Positions 8,333 to 15,929 of a DNA stretch of 64,000 nt are shown in pieces. Below the pieces are notes generated by a model that saw only the letters and a program-made list of their open reading frames with translations, did not search any database and was not told the DNA's origin. Source of the DNA: Geothrix campi (lineage in GTDB: Bacteria; Acidobacteriota; Holophagae; Holophagales; Holophagaceae); the NCBI RefSeq assembly GCF_024609265.1, contig NZ_JANHMP010000001.1, positions 434,001-498,000 on the forward strand, in the 5' to 3' direction. Positions within the stretch are counted from its first letter, which is position 1. Each line of letters starts with the position of its first letter. A program made the translations under genes and the position numbers.

Positions 8333-10540
8333 ATGTTTGACATCGAAGCGTCCCTCGACAGCCGCCTGCTGGCCGTGCCCCGGAACCGGCCCACGGTGAT
8401 GTTCCCCGAGGCCCTGGATCCGCGCACCCTCGAAGCGGCCTGCTTCCTAAGCCGCTTCATCCGGCCGGTCTTCCTGGCGCCCGAGGCCGAGGTGCGGGCC
8501 GTGGCCGCGCAAACCCTGGCCCATCTGGGTGCGGATCGGGTGGCCTATACCCTGTCTGAAAGCGCCTTCGTCGATCCTGTTTCCCGCCCCGACCTGGTGG
8601 AGTCCTTCGCCACGGCCTGCGTGGCCTTCAGCCGGGGGCAGGGCCGGGCGTTGGGCCTGGAGGAGGCCCGGAAGCTGGTGTCCGAGCCCGGTCGTTTCGG
8701 CATCTGGGCGGTGAAGCTGGGCCATGGGGACATGGTCGTGGGCGGCGCCATCCACGAGCCCAAGGCCTTCTTCCGCCCCATGGTGGACATCCTCGCCCAG
8801 CGCAGCGTCACCTGCGAAGCTGGCGTGTTCGTGCTGCCGGACGAGCACCCCGAAGAGGTCTATCCCCACAACATCGTGGTCTTCGGGGACGTGGGCGTGA
8901 ACGCCAGCATGACCCCCCGCACCCTGGCCGAGGTGGCCGTGGGCACCTGCGCCGTGGCGCGAGACCTCATCCCCGAGGACGTGCTGCCTGAGATCCGCTG
9001 TGCCATGGTGTCCTACTCCAACCGCGGCAGCGATGAGGGCCCTTCGCCCGAGCTGGTGCGGCAGGCGGCAGACCTGGTGCCGGACATCCTGGCGGAGCGC
9101 GTCGCCCACAGCCCCCGCTACGCCAGCATCCAGATCCGGGGCGAGGTGAAGGTCAGCGTGGCCCTCTCGCGCCGTTCAGCGGGGCTCTACCACTCGGATG
9201 GCCTGCCCTGGGAGGGCGTGCCCAATGTGATCGTGTGCCCGAACCTGGACATGGGGAACCTGCTCTACCACCTCTATGCCACCCGCTTCCCCGAGGCGAA
9301 GAAGTTCCCCGTGATGTTCGGCCTCTGGTTCCAGGGTGTGGACCTGCCCATGGACTGCACGCCCGAGGACATCCGGCTTGCCCTGAAGGCCTCGCTGATG
9401 CGGCTCCACGCCTATGGCGAATGGAAACGCACGCCCAAGGACACGTTCTTCCGGCGCCACCGCGTGCTGGTGCTGAATCCTGGGTCGACCTCCACCAAGA
9501 CCTCGATCTTCGAGGGCGATGAGGAGCGCTTCACTGAAGAGCTCCAGCATTCCGCCGAGGAACTGAAGGGCTTCGAGGGCCAGCCCATCACCGAACAATT
9601 CAGCTTCCGCAAAGACGCCGTGCTGCGCTTCCTGGCGGGCAAAGGCCTCTCGTTGGCTGACCTCGACGCCGTGGCCGGGCGCGGCGGACTGCTGCGACCC
9701 ATCCCCCATGGCACCTGGCGGGTGGGGCCAACCATGCTGGAGGACCTGAGGACTGGGGGGCGCGGCGAGCACGCCTCGAACCTCGGCGCCCTCATCGCCG
9801 CCGAGCTGGTGGCGGGGACGGACAAGCCGGCCTACATCGTGGATCCCGTGGTGGTGGACGAGGCCGATCCCAAGGTCAAGATCTCCGGGCTGAAGGAACT
9901 GCCCCGCCGGGTCATCAGCCACGCCCTCAACCAGATCGCCACGGCCCGGCGCTACGCCGAGGAGCACGAGACCTTCTACGAGCGCGTGAATGTCATCGTG
10001 GCCCACATGGGGGGCGGCATCACCGTGGGCGCCCACCGCAAGGGCCGCTACATCGACGTGAACAACGGGCTCGACGGCGAAGGGCCATTCTCGCCCCAGC
10101 GGACGGGCACCCTGCCGGCGGGGCAGCTCATCGACCTCTGCTTTTCCGGCAAGTACACCAAGGCCGAACTGAAGCTCAAGAACAAGGGCAGGGGCGGCAT
10201 CATCGATCTGCTGGGCACCTCCGACATGCGCGAGGTGGAGCGCCGCGTCGAGGCCGGGGACGCCGAGGCCACGCTGGTTTATGACGCCATGACCTACCAG
10301 ATCGCCAAGGCGATCACGGCCCTGGTGCCCGCCTTCGAGGGCGCCACCATCGACGCCATCCTGCTCACCGGCGGCATGGCCCGCTCCTCGACACTGGTGG
10401 CAGAACTGACGCGCCTCACCGCCGCCCTGGGCTGTCCCGTGAAGGTCTACCCCGGCGAGAACGAAATGGCCGCCCTCGCCAAGGGCGCCCTGCGCGTGCT
10501 CTCCGGCCGGGAAAGCGCCAAGGATTACCCGCCGGCCTGA
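8333..10540 (+). CDS. Fused phosphate acyltransferase (Ptb/Pta type) - butyrate kinase
   Basis: 735 residues carrying two enzymes that are normally separate. Residues ~1-370 form a phosphotransacylase: MVVGGAIHEP, the VFGDVGVNASMTPRTLAEVA segment, SYSNRGSDEG and the late NVIVCPNLDMGNLLYHL motif. Residues ~378-730 form an ASKHA carboxylate kinase closest to butyrate kinase: VLVLNPGSTSTKTSIFEG, RGGLLRPI, AHMGGGITVGAHRKGRYIDV and LLTGGMARS. Together they would convert an acyl-CoA to acyl-phosphate and then to carboxylate plus ATP, or the reverse, in the cytoplasm. Substrate could be butyrate or a branched-chain acid. No frameshift or internal stop separates the domains. A stand-alone Ptb gene lies convergently 0.9 kb downstream. 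Confidence 0.87.
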   Translation: MFDIEASLDSRLLAVPRNRPTVMFPEALDPRTLEAACFLSRFIRPVFLAPEAEVRAVAAQTLAHLGADRVAYTLSESAFVDPVSRPDLVESFATACVAFSRGQGRALGLEEARKLVSEPGRFGIWAVKLGHGDMVVGGAIHEPKAFFRPMVDILAQRSVTCEAGVFVLPDEHPEEVYPHNIVVFGDVGVNASMTPRTLAEVAVGTCAVARDLIPEDVLPEIRCAMVSYSNRGSDEGPSPELVRQAADLVPDILAERVAHSPRYASIQIRGEVKVSVALSRRSAGLYHSDGLPWEGVPNVIVCPNLDMGNLLYHLYATRFPEAKKFPVMFGLWFQGVDLPMDCTPEDIRLALKASLMRLHAYGEWKRTPKDTFFRRHRVLVLNPGSTSTKTSIFEGDEERFTEELQHSAEELKGFEGQPITEQFSFRKDAVLRFLAGKGLSLADLDAVAGRGGLLRPIPHGTWRVGPTMLEDLRTGGRGEHASNLGALIAAELVAGTDKPAYIVDPVVVDEADPKVKISGLKELPRRVISHALNQIATARRYAEEHETFYERVNVIVAHMGGGITVGAHRKGRYIDVNNGLDGEGPFSPQRTGTLPAGQLIDLCFSGKYTKAELKLKNKGRGGIIDLLGTSDMREVERRVEAGDAEATLVYDAMTYQIAKAITALVPAFEGATIDAILLTGGMARSSTLVAELTRLTAALGCPVKVYPGENEMAALAKGALRVLSGRESAKDYPPA

Positions 10541-10602
10541 AGCCGCGATTGCCATTAGACTGGGGTCATCCGTTCCCGAGCTTCGTGATTCCGGAGGGCC
10601 CC

Positions 10603-11433
10603 TTGAGCCATCGCCGACGCCTTGTCCAACTCGCTTTCGCCCTGCTGGCGGGCCTTGGCCCAGTCAGCTTTGGGCCGTCGCTCCTTGCGGCGGCCCCCAA
10701 GACCGCGCCCGATCCCGAGGTCGTTCTCCGTCGGGCGCGTGCCGCCTACGTGGGCCTCGCGGAGAAGGGCTTCCAGCGCTACCACTTCTTCGCCACGCCG
10801 GACTGGTCCGCCCTGCTCGCCGAGCAGGCGAAGGAAAACCCGGCCGGCTACGACGCGGCGATGAAGATCTTCTCGAAGGTGCGGTTCGAGGTCCTGGTTG
10901 GTGCCCAGGGCGATGCGCAGGTCTCCCACAACATCGTGGATACCCCGAATCAGCAATCGACGGCGGGGCTGAATCAGGTCTATGGCGGCATGGAGCAGAT
11001 CCTCACGGGGTTCTTCCAGACCTGGACACCCTTCATGCTCCAGACGCCATTTCCCCCCGTGGGCCACGCCGTGAAGGTCGAGGACGCGGGCACCCACTAT
11101 CGGGTGAATTGGGATGAGGAGGGGAACACGAAAGTCGAGCTCCTGATGGACAAGACCTTCATCATCACCGACATGAAAGTGCAAAGCCCGGCCTTCGATT
11201 CCACCATCCGTCCCACCTTCGATCGGAAGCCCGACGGGTTGGTGCTCACCGGCTACTACGCCGAGTACCAAGTCAAGGCCAATGCCTCCTCGATGCGCCT
11301 GAAGGTCCTGATCAAGAACCAGTCTCTGCAAGGCCTGCCGTTGCCCGCGGCCCTGGATCTCAGTGTCTGGAACGGCGGGAATAAGCAGCAGATCACCATG
11401 GCCTTCTCCGAAATGACTCTGGAGAAGAAGTAG
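10603..11433 (+). CDS. Secreted/periplasmic protein of unknown function
   Basis: A 276-residue protein. The start is taken as TTG at 10603, which has a GGAGG ribosome-binding site five bases upstream and opens directly into a signal peptide (RRRLVQLAFALLAGLGPVSF...LLAAAPK). The ATG at 10549 has neither. The mature part is soluble and mixed alpha/beta, with a repeated pattern of short strands (HYRVNWDEEGNTKVELLMDK, GLVLTGYYAEYQVKANASSM) reminiscent of lipid-binding LolA-like or outer-membrane-lipoprotein-sorting folds. That resemblance is only impressionistic. It faces the phosphate butyryltransferase gene with a 4-bp gap. Confidence 0.7.
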   Translation: MSHRRRLVQLAFALLAGLGPVSFGPSLLAAAPKTAPDPEVVLRRARAAYVGLAEKGFQRYHFFATPDWSALLAEQAKENPAGYDAAMKIFSKVRFEVLVGAQGDAQVSHNIVDTPNQQSTAGLNQVYGGMEQILTGFFQTWTPFMLQTPFPPVGHAVKVEDAGTHYRVNWDEEGNTKVELLMDKTFIITDMKVQSPAFDSTIRPTFDRKPDGLVLTGYYAEYQVKANASSMRLKVLIKNQSLQGLPLPAALDLSVWNGGNKQQITMAFSEMTLEKK

Positions 11434-11437
11434 CCAC

Positions 11438-12340
11438 TCAGGCGAGCAGCGCAGCCAATGCGATGGAACTGAGCTTGGTCTTGGTGCTGTCGCCGCGGCT
11501 GCTGAGGACGCAGGGGACCCGGGCGCCGGCCACGACGGCGGCGATCTCGGCGCCACCGAGCTTGGTGCCGGCCTTGTAGAAGGTGTTGCCCGCTTCGAGA
11601 TTGGGGAAGAGCAGGCAGTCCGCGTACCCGGCCACAAGGCCGCCCATGCCCTTGATGCGCGCGGACTCGGGATCGATGGCGCCATCCAGCGCCATGGGAC
11701 CGTCCACCAGGGCGCCCTTGATCTGGCCGCGGTCCGCCATCTTCGAGAGCAGGGCGGCCTCGGCGCTGGCGCGCATCTTCGGCTGCACCTGCTCCGAGGC
11801 TGCCAGTACGGCGACCTTGGGCGTCTCGATACCCAGCGCTTTCGCGGTCTTCACCAGGTAGCCGAGGATGGCCACCTTCTCCTTGAATTCCGGCTCGGGG
11901 ATCACGGCCACATCGCCCGCGATGAGCAGCTTGGGATGGCCGGGATGCTCCATCACGGTCACGTGGCTGAGGATGGCCCCGGGCTCGAGCAGGCCCTGCT
12001 CCTTGTTGAGGATGGCCTTCATGTACAGTTCGGTGCTCAGCAGGCCCTTCATGAGCAGGTCGGCCTCGCCGAAGCGGATCATGGCCACGGCCTTGTCGGC
12101 CGCCTCGGTGGCCGTGGGTGAATGGACCATGCGGAAGCGCTCCTTGGGGAGTTTGAGCTCCTGGAGCACCTTCGTCATGACGGCTTCGTCACCCACCAGG
12201 ATGGCCTCCACCAGGCCCGCCTCCACGGCCGCGTTCACGGCCTCGAGGGTATGGGCGTCGTTGGCCCAGGCCACCACCAGCCGCTTGTGGGGGCGATCCT
12301 TCACAGCACGGAGCAGGTCGTCGAGGGTGTTGATCCGCAT
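11438..12340 (-). CDS. ptb: Phosphate butyryltransferase
   Basis: 300 residues, the typical Ptb length. It catalyses reversible exchange of CoA and phosphate on butyryl-CoA or a related acyl-CoA. Visible family features are LMKGLLSTELYMKAIL near residue 100, SHVTVMEHPGHPKLLIAGDV, the DGPMALDGAID motif and CLLFPNLEAGNTFYKAGTKL. The last is the same motif as in the transacylase half of the fusion upstream. The ATG at 12340 follows an AGGATCCCCC ribosome-binding region; the open frame to 12430 is not conserved. Having a second phosphotransacylase next to the Ptb-Buk fusion suggests different acyl chain specificities, or redundancy, in one acid-production/ATP-yielding step. Confidence 0.9.
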   Translation of the reverse strand: MRINTLDDLLRAVKDRPHKRLVVAWANDAHTLEAVNAAVEAGLVEAILVGDEAVMTKVLQELKLPKERFRMVHSPTATEAADKAVAMIRFGEADLLMKGLLSTELYMKAILNKEQGLLEPGAILSHVTVMEHPGHPKLLIAGDVAVIPEPEFKEKVAILGYLVKTAKALGIETPKVAVLAASEQVQPKMRASAEAALLSKMADRGQIKGALVDGPMALDGAIDPESARIKGMGGLVAGYADCLLFPNLEAGNTFYKAGTKLGGAEIAAVVAGARVPCVLSSRGDSTKTKLSSIALAALLA

Positions 12341-12402
12341 GGGGGATCCTGACAAAGGACGCCGGGCCTCCGGCGGGTTCGCGAGGAAGGTAGCATGTCT
12401 CC

Positions 12403-12759
12403 ATGGCCGTTTCCGTGAGCTTCCGCACATACCTCCTGGAGCAGATGGGACAGATCCGCCCCGTGGACTCCCGGCGAATGTTCGGCGGTCTCTGCTTCTT
12501 CGCCGACGGCCGCGCCTTCGCCCTGGCCGCGGACGACACGCTCTACTTCAAGACGGACGACACGAACCGTCCCGACTTCGAGGCTGAGGGCATGGGGCCC
12601 TTCATGCCCTTCGGCGATCCCGCGCGGCCCATGCAGTACTACGAGCTGCCCGCCGAGGTGCTGGAGGACCCGGATCAGCTCGCGGTCTGGATGGCCAAGG
12701 CCATCGCCGTGGCCGCCCGCGCCAAAACGAAAGCCCGCTCCAACCCCAGACGAAAGTAG
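12403..12759 (+). CDS. TfoX/Sxy N-terminal-domain protein
   Basis: A 118-residue protein with the TfoX N-terminal fold: SRRMFGGLCFFADGRAFALA, TLYFKTDD and MQYYELPAEVLEDPD. It ends in a basic tail (KTKARSNPRRK). In Gammaproteobacteria full-length TfoX/Sxy activates competence genes. Stand-alone N-domain proteins like this are widespread and functionally undefined, so a competence role should not be assumed. TAGCAT six bases before the ATG suggests a leaderless transcript. It is divergent from ptb and is followed 5 bp later by the acetyltransferase. Confidence 0.85.
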   Translation: MAVSVSFRTYLLEQMGQIRPVDSRRMFGGLCFFADGRAFALAADDTLYFKTDDTNRPDFEAEGMGPFMPFGDPARPMQYYELPAEVLEDPDQLAVWMAKAIAVAARAKTKARSNPRRK

Positions 12760-12764
12760 CGCCC

Positions 12765-13298
12765 ATGCCCACGGTCACCATCCGACCCGCCACTCTGGAG
12801 GACGCCGCCATCCTTGCGGATCTTGGCGCCCGCACCTTCCGCGAGACCTTCGAGCAGTACACCTCCGGCCCGGACCTGGGAGCCTTCCTGGCGGCCGCCT
12901 ACGGCGAGGCCATCCAGCGCGCTGAGCTGGCGGATCCCACTCGACCCGCTCGGATCCTGGAGGTCGATGGGGTGCCCGTGGGCTTCCTCCAGCTGCGCCT
13001 GGGCCACCGGGAGCTGGGCGTCCCCGGCGAACGCCCGGTCGAGCTGCAGCGCATCTACCTGCTGCGCACTGCCCAGGGCGGCGGCCGTGGCGCGGCCCTG
13101 ATGGCAGAGGCGGTGGAGATGGCGCGAGCCTGGGGGGCGGATGTCCTCTGGCTGGGCGTCTGGGAGAACAACCACAAGGCCGTGGCCTTCTACACCCGCA
13201 GCGGCTTCCGCGAGGTGGGCGACCACGTCTTCCAGATCGGGGGCCAGGTCGACCGCGACCTGATCCTGGCCCTGAACCTGCGCCGGGACCTGCCTTGA
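12765..13298 (+). CDS. GNAT-family N-acetyltransferase
   Basis: 177 residues with the complete GNAT fold. The N-terminal TIRPATLEDAAILADL strand-helix is followed by VGFLQLRLG, then the acetyl-CoA-binding motif A (IYLLRTAQGGGRGAALMAEA, with the Q/G-x-x-G-x-G/A pattern), then LGVWENNHKAVAFYTRSGF (motif B). It probably acetylates a small molecule or a protein N-terminus; the substrate is unknown. It sits between the TfoX-like gene and rsmE in a tight cluster, and its TGA overlaps the TTG start of rsmE. That arrangement suggests one mRNA. Confidence 0.88.
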   Translation: MPTVTIRPATLEDAAILADLGARTFRETFEQYTSGPDLGAFLAAAYGEAIQRAELADPTRPARILEVDGVPVGFLQLRLGHRELGVPGERPVELQRIYLLRTAQGGGRGAALMAEAVEMARAWGADVLWLGVWENNHKAVAFYTRSGFREVGDHVFQIGGQVDRDLILALNLRRDLP

Positions 13299-14002
13299 AC
13301 CTGGTGCTGCTGCTGCCGGAGGATCTGACGACTCCGGATCGGGCCTGCCTCACGGGGCGGCGCCTGGCCCATGTCCGCGAGGTTCATCGTGCCGTCGTGG
13401 GCGATGAGCTGGCCGTGGGCCTGCTGGATGGGAACATGGGCCGGGGCAGGGTGCTGCGCCTGGACGGGGAAGCCCTCGAGTTGGAGCTGACGCTGGACCA
13501 GGCGCCGCCGCCCAAGCTGCCACTGACTCTGCTGATCGCCCTGCCGCGGCCCAAGGTGCTGAACCGCGTGGTGGCCGCCGCCGCCAGCCTGGGGGCCTCC
13601 CGCCTGGTGCTGCTGAACGCCTGGAAAGTAGAGAAGGCCTACTGGGCCAGCCCCCGGATGAAGGCTGAGAACTTGCGCGAACAGTTGATCCTGGGCCTGG
13701 AGCAGGCCAAGGACACGGTGCTGCCGGAGCTGCGCCTGGCGCGGCTCTTCCGTCCCTTCGTGGAAGACGAGCTGCCGGGCCTGCTGGCGGGTGGCACGGG
13801 CCTCATGGCCCATCCCGGCACAGGCGCCGGGGCGCCGAAGGTCCTGGCGGCCCCCGTCACTCTCGCCATCGGCCCCGAAGGCGGCTGGGTCGAGGCCGAG
13901 GTGCAGAGCCTGCAGAAAGCCGGGCTGCAGCCGCTCGACCTCGGTCCCCGCATCCTCCGCACCGAGACCGCCCTGGCGGCCCTGGTGGGGAAGCTGTTCT
14001 AG
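13295..14002 (+). CDS. rsmE: 16S rRNA (uracil-1498-N3)-methyltransferase
   Basis: A 235-residue SPOUT-class methyltransferase that modifies U1498 of 16S rRNA in the 30S decoding region. The N-terminal PUA-like domain (RRLAHVREVHRAVVGDEL) is followed by the knotted catalytic domain, with the AIGPEGGWVEAEV motif and a C-terminal LGPRILRTETAL. All are typical RsmE signatures, and the length is normal. The start is TTG, overlapping the acetyltransferase stop in a TTGA arrangement, so translation is probably coupled. Confidence 0.92.
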   Translation: MNLVLLLPEDLTTPDRACLTGRRLAHVREVHRAVVGDELAVGLLDGNMGRGRVLRLDGEALELELTLDQAPPPKLPLTLLIALPRPKVLNRVVAAAASLGASRLVLLNAWKVEKAYWASPRMKAENLREQLILGLEQAKDTVLPELRLARLFRPFVEDELPGLLAGGTGLMAHPGTGAGAPKVLAAPVTLAIGPEGGWVEAEVQSLQKAGLQPLDLGPRILRTETALAALVGKLF

Positions 14003-14012
14003 AAAAGCTGTG

Positions 14013-14107
14013 GAACCGCGAACGACGCGAATCACCCCTTGGGCGCGCGAAAAGGTTGCGGATCGGCTTCCGGCCTTTTCGCGTTCTTTCGCGCGTTTCG
14101 CGGTTTC
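14013..14107. terminator. Large inverted repeat between convergent rsmE and ilvA
   Basis: The 111-bp gap between the two convergent stops is almost wholly a nested palindrome. The inner stem is CGCGAAAAGG (14046) with CCTTTTCGCG (14074). The outer arms contain GAACCGCGAACGACGCGAA and its approximate complement ending near 14107. It could terminate both transcripts. Its repeated CGCGAA units also resemble a dispersed intergenic repeat. Confidence 0.55.
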
Positions 14108-14113
14108 AGGCTT

Positions 14114-15652
14114 TCAGCCCAGGAACAGCCGGTACGCCGGGTTGTCGCCTTCATCCACGAAGCGGTAGCCCAGGCCATCCAGGAAGGCCTGGAAGGCGGC
14201 CTGGTCCTCGGGGGGGACCTGGATGCCGGCCAGGACGCGGCCGTAGTCGGCGCCGTGGTTGCGGTAGTGGAAGAGGGAGATGTTCCAGCCGCGGCTCATG
14301 TGCTCCAGGAAGCGGAGCAGGGCTCCGGGGCGCTCGGGGAACTCGAAGCGGTAGACGCGCTCGTGGGTCGCTGTCGGGGCCCGGCCGCCCACCAGATGGC
14401 GGACGTGGAGCTTGGCCATCTCGTTCTCGCTCAGGTCCTGGGCCTCCAGCCCTTCGGCCCGCAGGCGCCCCAGCAGGGGCTCGAGCTCGGAGCGGTCGGC
14501 CATCTGCAGGCCCACGAAGATGTGGGCGCGCTCGGGATCCGCCAGCCGGTAGTTGAACTCGGTGATGGACCGGGCCCCGATCAGTTCGCAGAAGGCCTTG
14601 AAGCTGCCAGGGCGCTCGGGGATGGTGACGGCGAGGATGGCCTCCCGCTTCTCGCCCAGCTCGGCCTGCTCCGCCACGAAGCGGAGGTTGTCGAAGTTGG
14701 CGTTGGCCCCGGACAGGATGGCCACCAGGTTGCCGGCGGCCGGCGCGTCGTCCTGGCGGGCCGCCCAGGCCTTGAGCCCCGCCAGGGCCAGGGCGCCCGC
14801 GGGTTCCAGGATGGACCGGGTCTCCTCGAAGACGTCCTTGATGGCGGCACAGATCTCATCCGTGTTCACCAGCACCATCTCGTCCACGTACTGCCGGCAG
14901 AGCTCGAAGGGCAGGGCGCCCACCTGGCTGACGGCCACGCCGTCCGCGAAGAGGCCCACCCGCTCCAGCCGCACCCGGTGGCCGGCTGCCAGCGAGCGGG
15001 TCATGGCGTCGGCATCCACGGGCTCCACGCCGATGACCCGGATCTCCGGCCGGAGCCGCTTGAGGTAGGCGGCGATGCCTGCGATGAGGCCCCCGCCGCC
15101 CACCGGCACGAAGACCGCCCGCAGGCCCCGGGGCATCTGGCGCAGCAGCTCCAGGCCGATGGTGCCCTGGCCCGCGATCACGTCGGGGTCGTCGTAGGGG
15201 TGGATGTAGACCTTCCCCTCGGCGGCCATCAGGGCCTGGGAGTGGGCAAAGGCCTCGTCGAAGGAGTCCCCGTGGAGCACGACCTGGGCCCCCAGGGCGC
15301 GCACGGCGTCCACCTTGATGCGGGGCGTGGTCACCGGCATGACGATGGTCGCCTGGAGGTCCAGCCTCCGGGCCGCCAGGGCCACGCCCTGCGCATGGTT
15401 GCCGGCGGAGGCGGCGATGACGCCCCGGGCCCGCTCCGCCGGATCGAGCTGGGCGATCTTGTTGTAGGCGCCCCGCAGCTTGAAGGAGAACACAGGCTGG
15501 AGGTCCTCGCGCTTCAGCCACACGGGGCAGCCCACCCGGCCCGACAGGCGCGGCGCCGCCTCCAGGGGCGACTCGATGGCCACGTCGTAGACCAGGGCCG
15601 TGAGGATGCGCTCGAGGAGATCCTGCGGGGGCTGGACCGGAGTGGGGCTCAT
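14114..15652 (-). CDS. ilvA: Threonine ammonia-lyase, biosynthetic
   Basis: A 512-residue PLP enzyme that deaminates threonine to 2-oxobutanoate, the first committed step of isoleucine synthesis. The catalytic domain (1-~330) shows the PLP-lysine segment FSFKLRGAYNK (Lys58), SAGNHAQGVA and the phosphate-binding VGGGGLIAG. Two ACT-like regulatory domains follow (~340-420 and ~430-512: IPERPGSFKAFCELIG and FPERPGALLRFLEHMSRG), as in the isoleucine-feedback-inhibited biosynthetic form. It lacks only the usual small variations of the E. coli enzyme (514 aa). Upstream on the same strand lie an Ile-rich leader peptide and a terminator-like hairpin, indicating attenuation control. Confidence 0.95.
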   Translation of the reverse strand: MSPTPVQPPQDLLERILTALVYDVAIESPLEAAPRLSGRVGCPVWLKREDLQPVFSFKLRGAYNKIAQLDPAERARGVIAASAGNHAQGVALAARRLDLQATIVMPVTTPRIKVDAVRALGAQVVLHGDSFDEAFAHSQALMAAEGKVYIHPYDDPDVIAGQGTIGLELLRQMPRGLRAVFVPVGGGGLIAGIAAYLKRLRPEIRVIGVEPVDADAMTRSLAAGHRVRLERVGLFADGVAVSQVGALPFELCRQYVDEMVLVNTDEICAAIKDVFEETRSILEPAGALALAGLKAWAARQDDAPAAGNLVAILSGANANFDNLRFVAEQAELGEKREAILAVTIPERPGSFKAFCELIGARSITEFNYRLADPERAHIFVGLQMADRSELEPLLGRLRAEGLEAQDLSENEMAKLHVRHLVGGRAPTATHERVYRFEFPERPGALLRFLEHMSRGWNISLFHYRNHGADYGRVLAGIQVPPEDQAAFQAFLDGLGYRFVDEGDNPAYRLFLG

Positions 15653-15669
15653 GGGTGCTCCTGGGGATA

Positions 15670-15704
15670 AAGAAGAACCCCCCGACCTTGCGGTGCGGGG
15701 GGCT
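15670..15704 (-). terminator. Attenuator hairpin upstream of ilvA
   Basis: On the minus strand a perfect 7-bp GC stem (CCCCCCG with CGGGGGG, arms at 15696-15702 and 15678-15684) is extended inward by ACC/GGT around a GCAA tetraloop. It is followed immediately by a T-rich run (TTCTTCTTT) 10-20 bases before the ilvA ribosome-binding site. Lying between a short Ile-rich ORF and ilvA, it fits a transcription attenuator rather than a gene-end terminator. Confidence 0.75.
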
Positions 15705-15727
15705 TGGAATCGTGGATCGGATCCGGC

Positions 15728-15796
15728 CTATGCCCCCTCGCGCGACGGAATGATCGCGATGGCGGCGGGAATGCTGGCGAAACCGGTATGGGACAT
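15728..15796 (-). CDS. Candidate ilvA leader peptide (Ile-rich, 22 aa)
   Basis: The peptide is MSHTGFASIPAAIAIIPSRE followed by Gly-Ala and TAG. Four of its 22 residues are isoleucine, three of them within four codons, plus one threonine. A weak AGG lies seven bases upstream of the ATG. The GAGGGGGC around the final codons can pair with the GCCCCC 5' arm of the attenuator hairpin, and CGCGA can pair with TCGCG within the Ile region. This gives the classical alternative 1:2 / 2:3 / 3:4 structures. Stalling at Ile codons would free the antiterminator. The call is inferred wholly from sequence. Confidence 0.65.
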   Translation of the reverse strand: MSHTGFASIPAAIAIIPSREGA

Positions 15797-15875
15797 GGAA
15801 AGCCTGTTGGAAGCTCAAACTATCACCAGTTCCCTTGCGCCACAAGGCGATTCGCTGGATTCGCCAGGATCGGGG

Positions 15876-15904
15876 CTCACATTCATCACTAGGCGAGGTA
15901 TATT
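15876..15904 (+). promoter_or_regulatory. Promoter candidate for the tricorn protease gene
   Basis: CTCACA (15876-15881) matches the TTGACA -35 at four of six positions. It is separated by 17 bp from TATATT (15899-15904), a good -10, 25 bases before the ATG. A GGAG ribosome-binding site lies in between. Confidence 0.45.
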
Positions 15905-15929
15905 GATCCACCCCTCACCGGAGTCTTTG

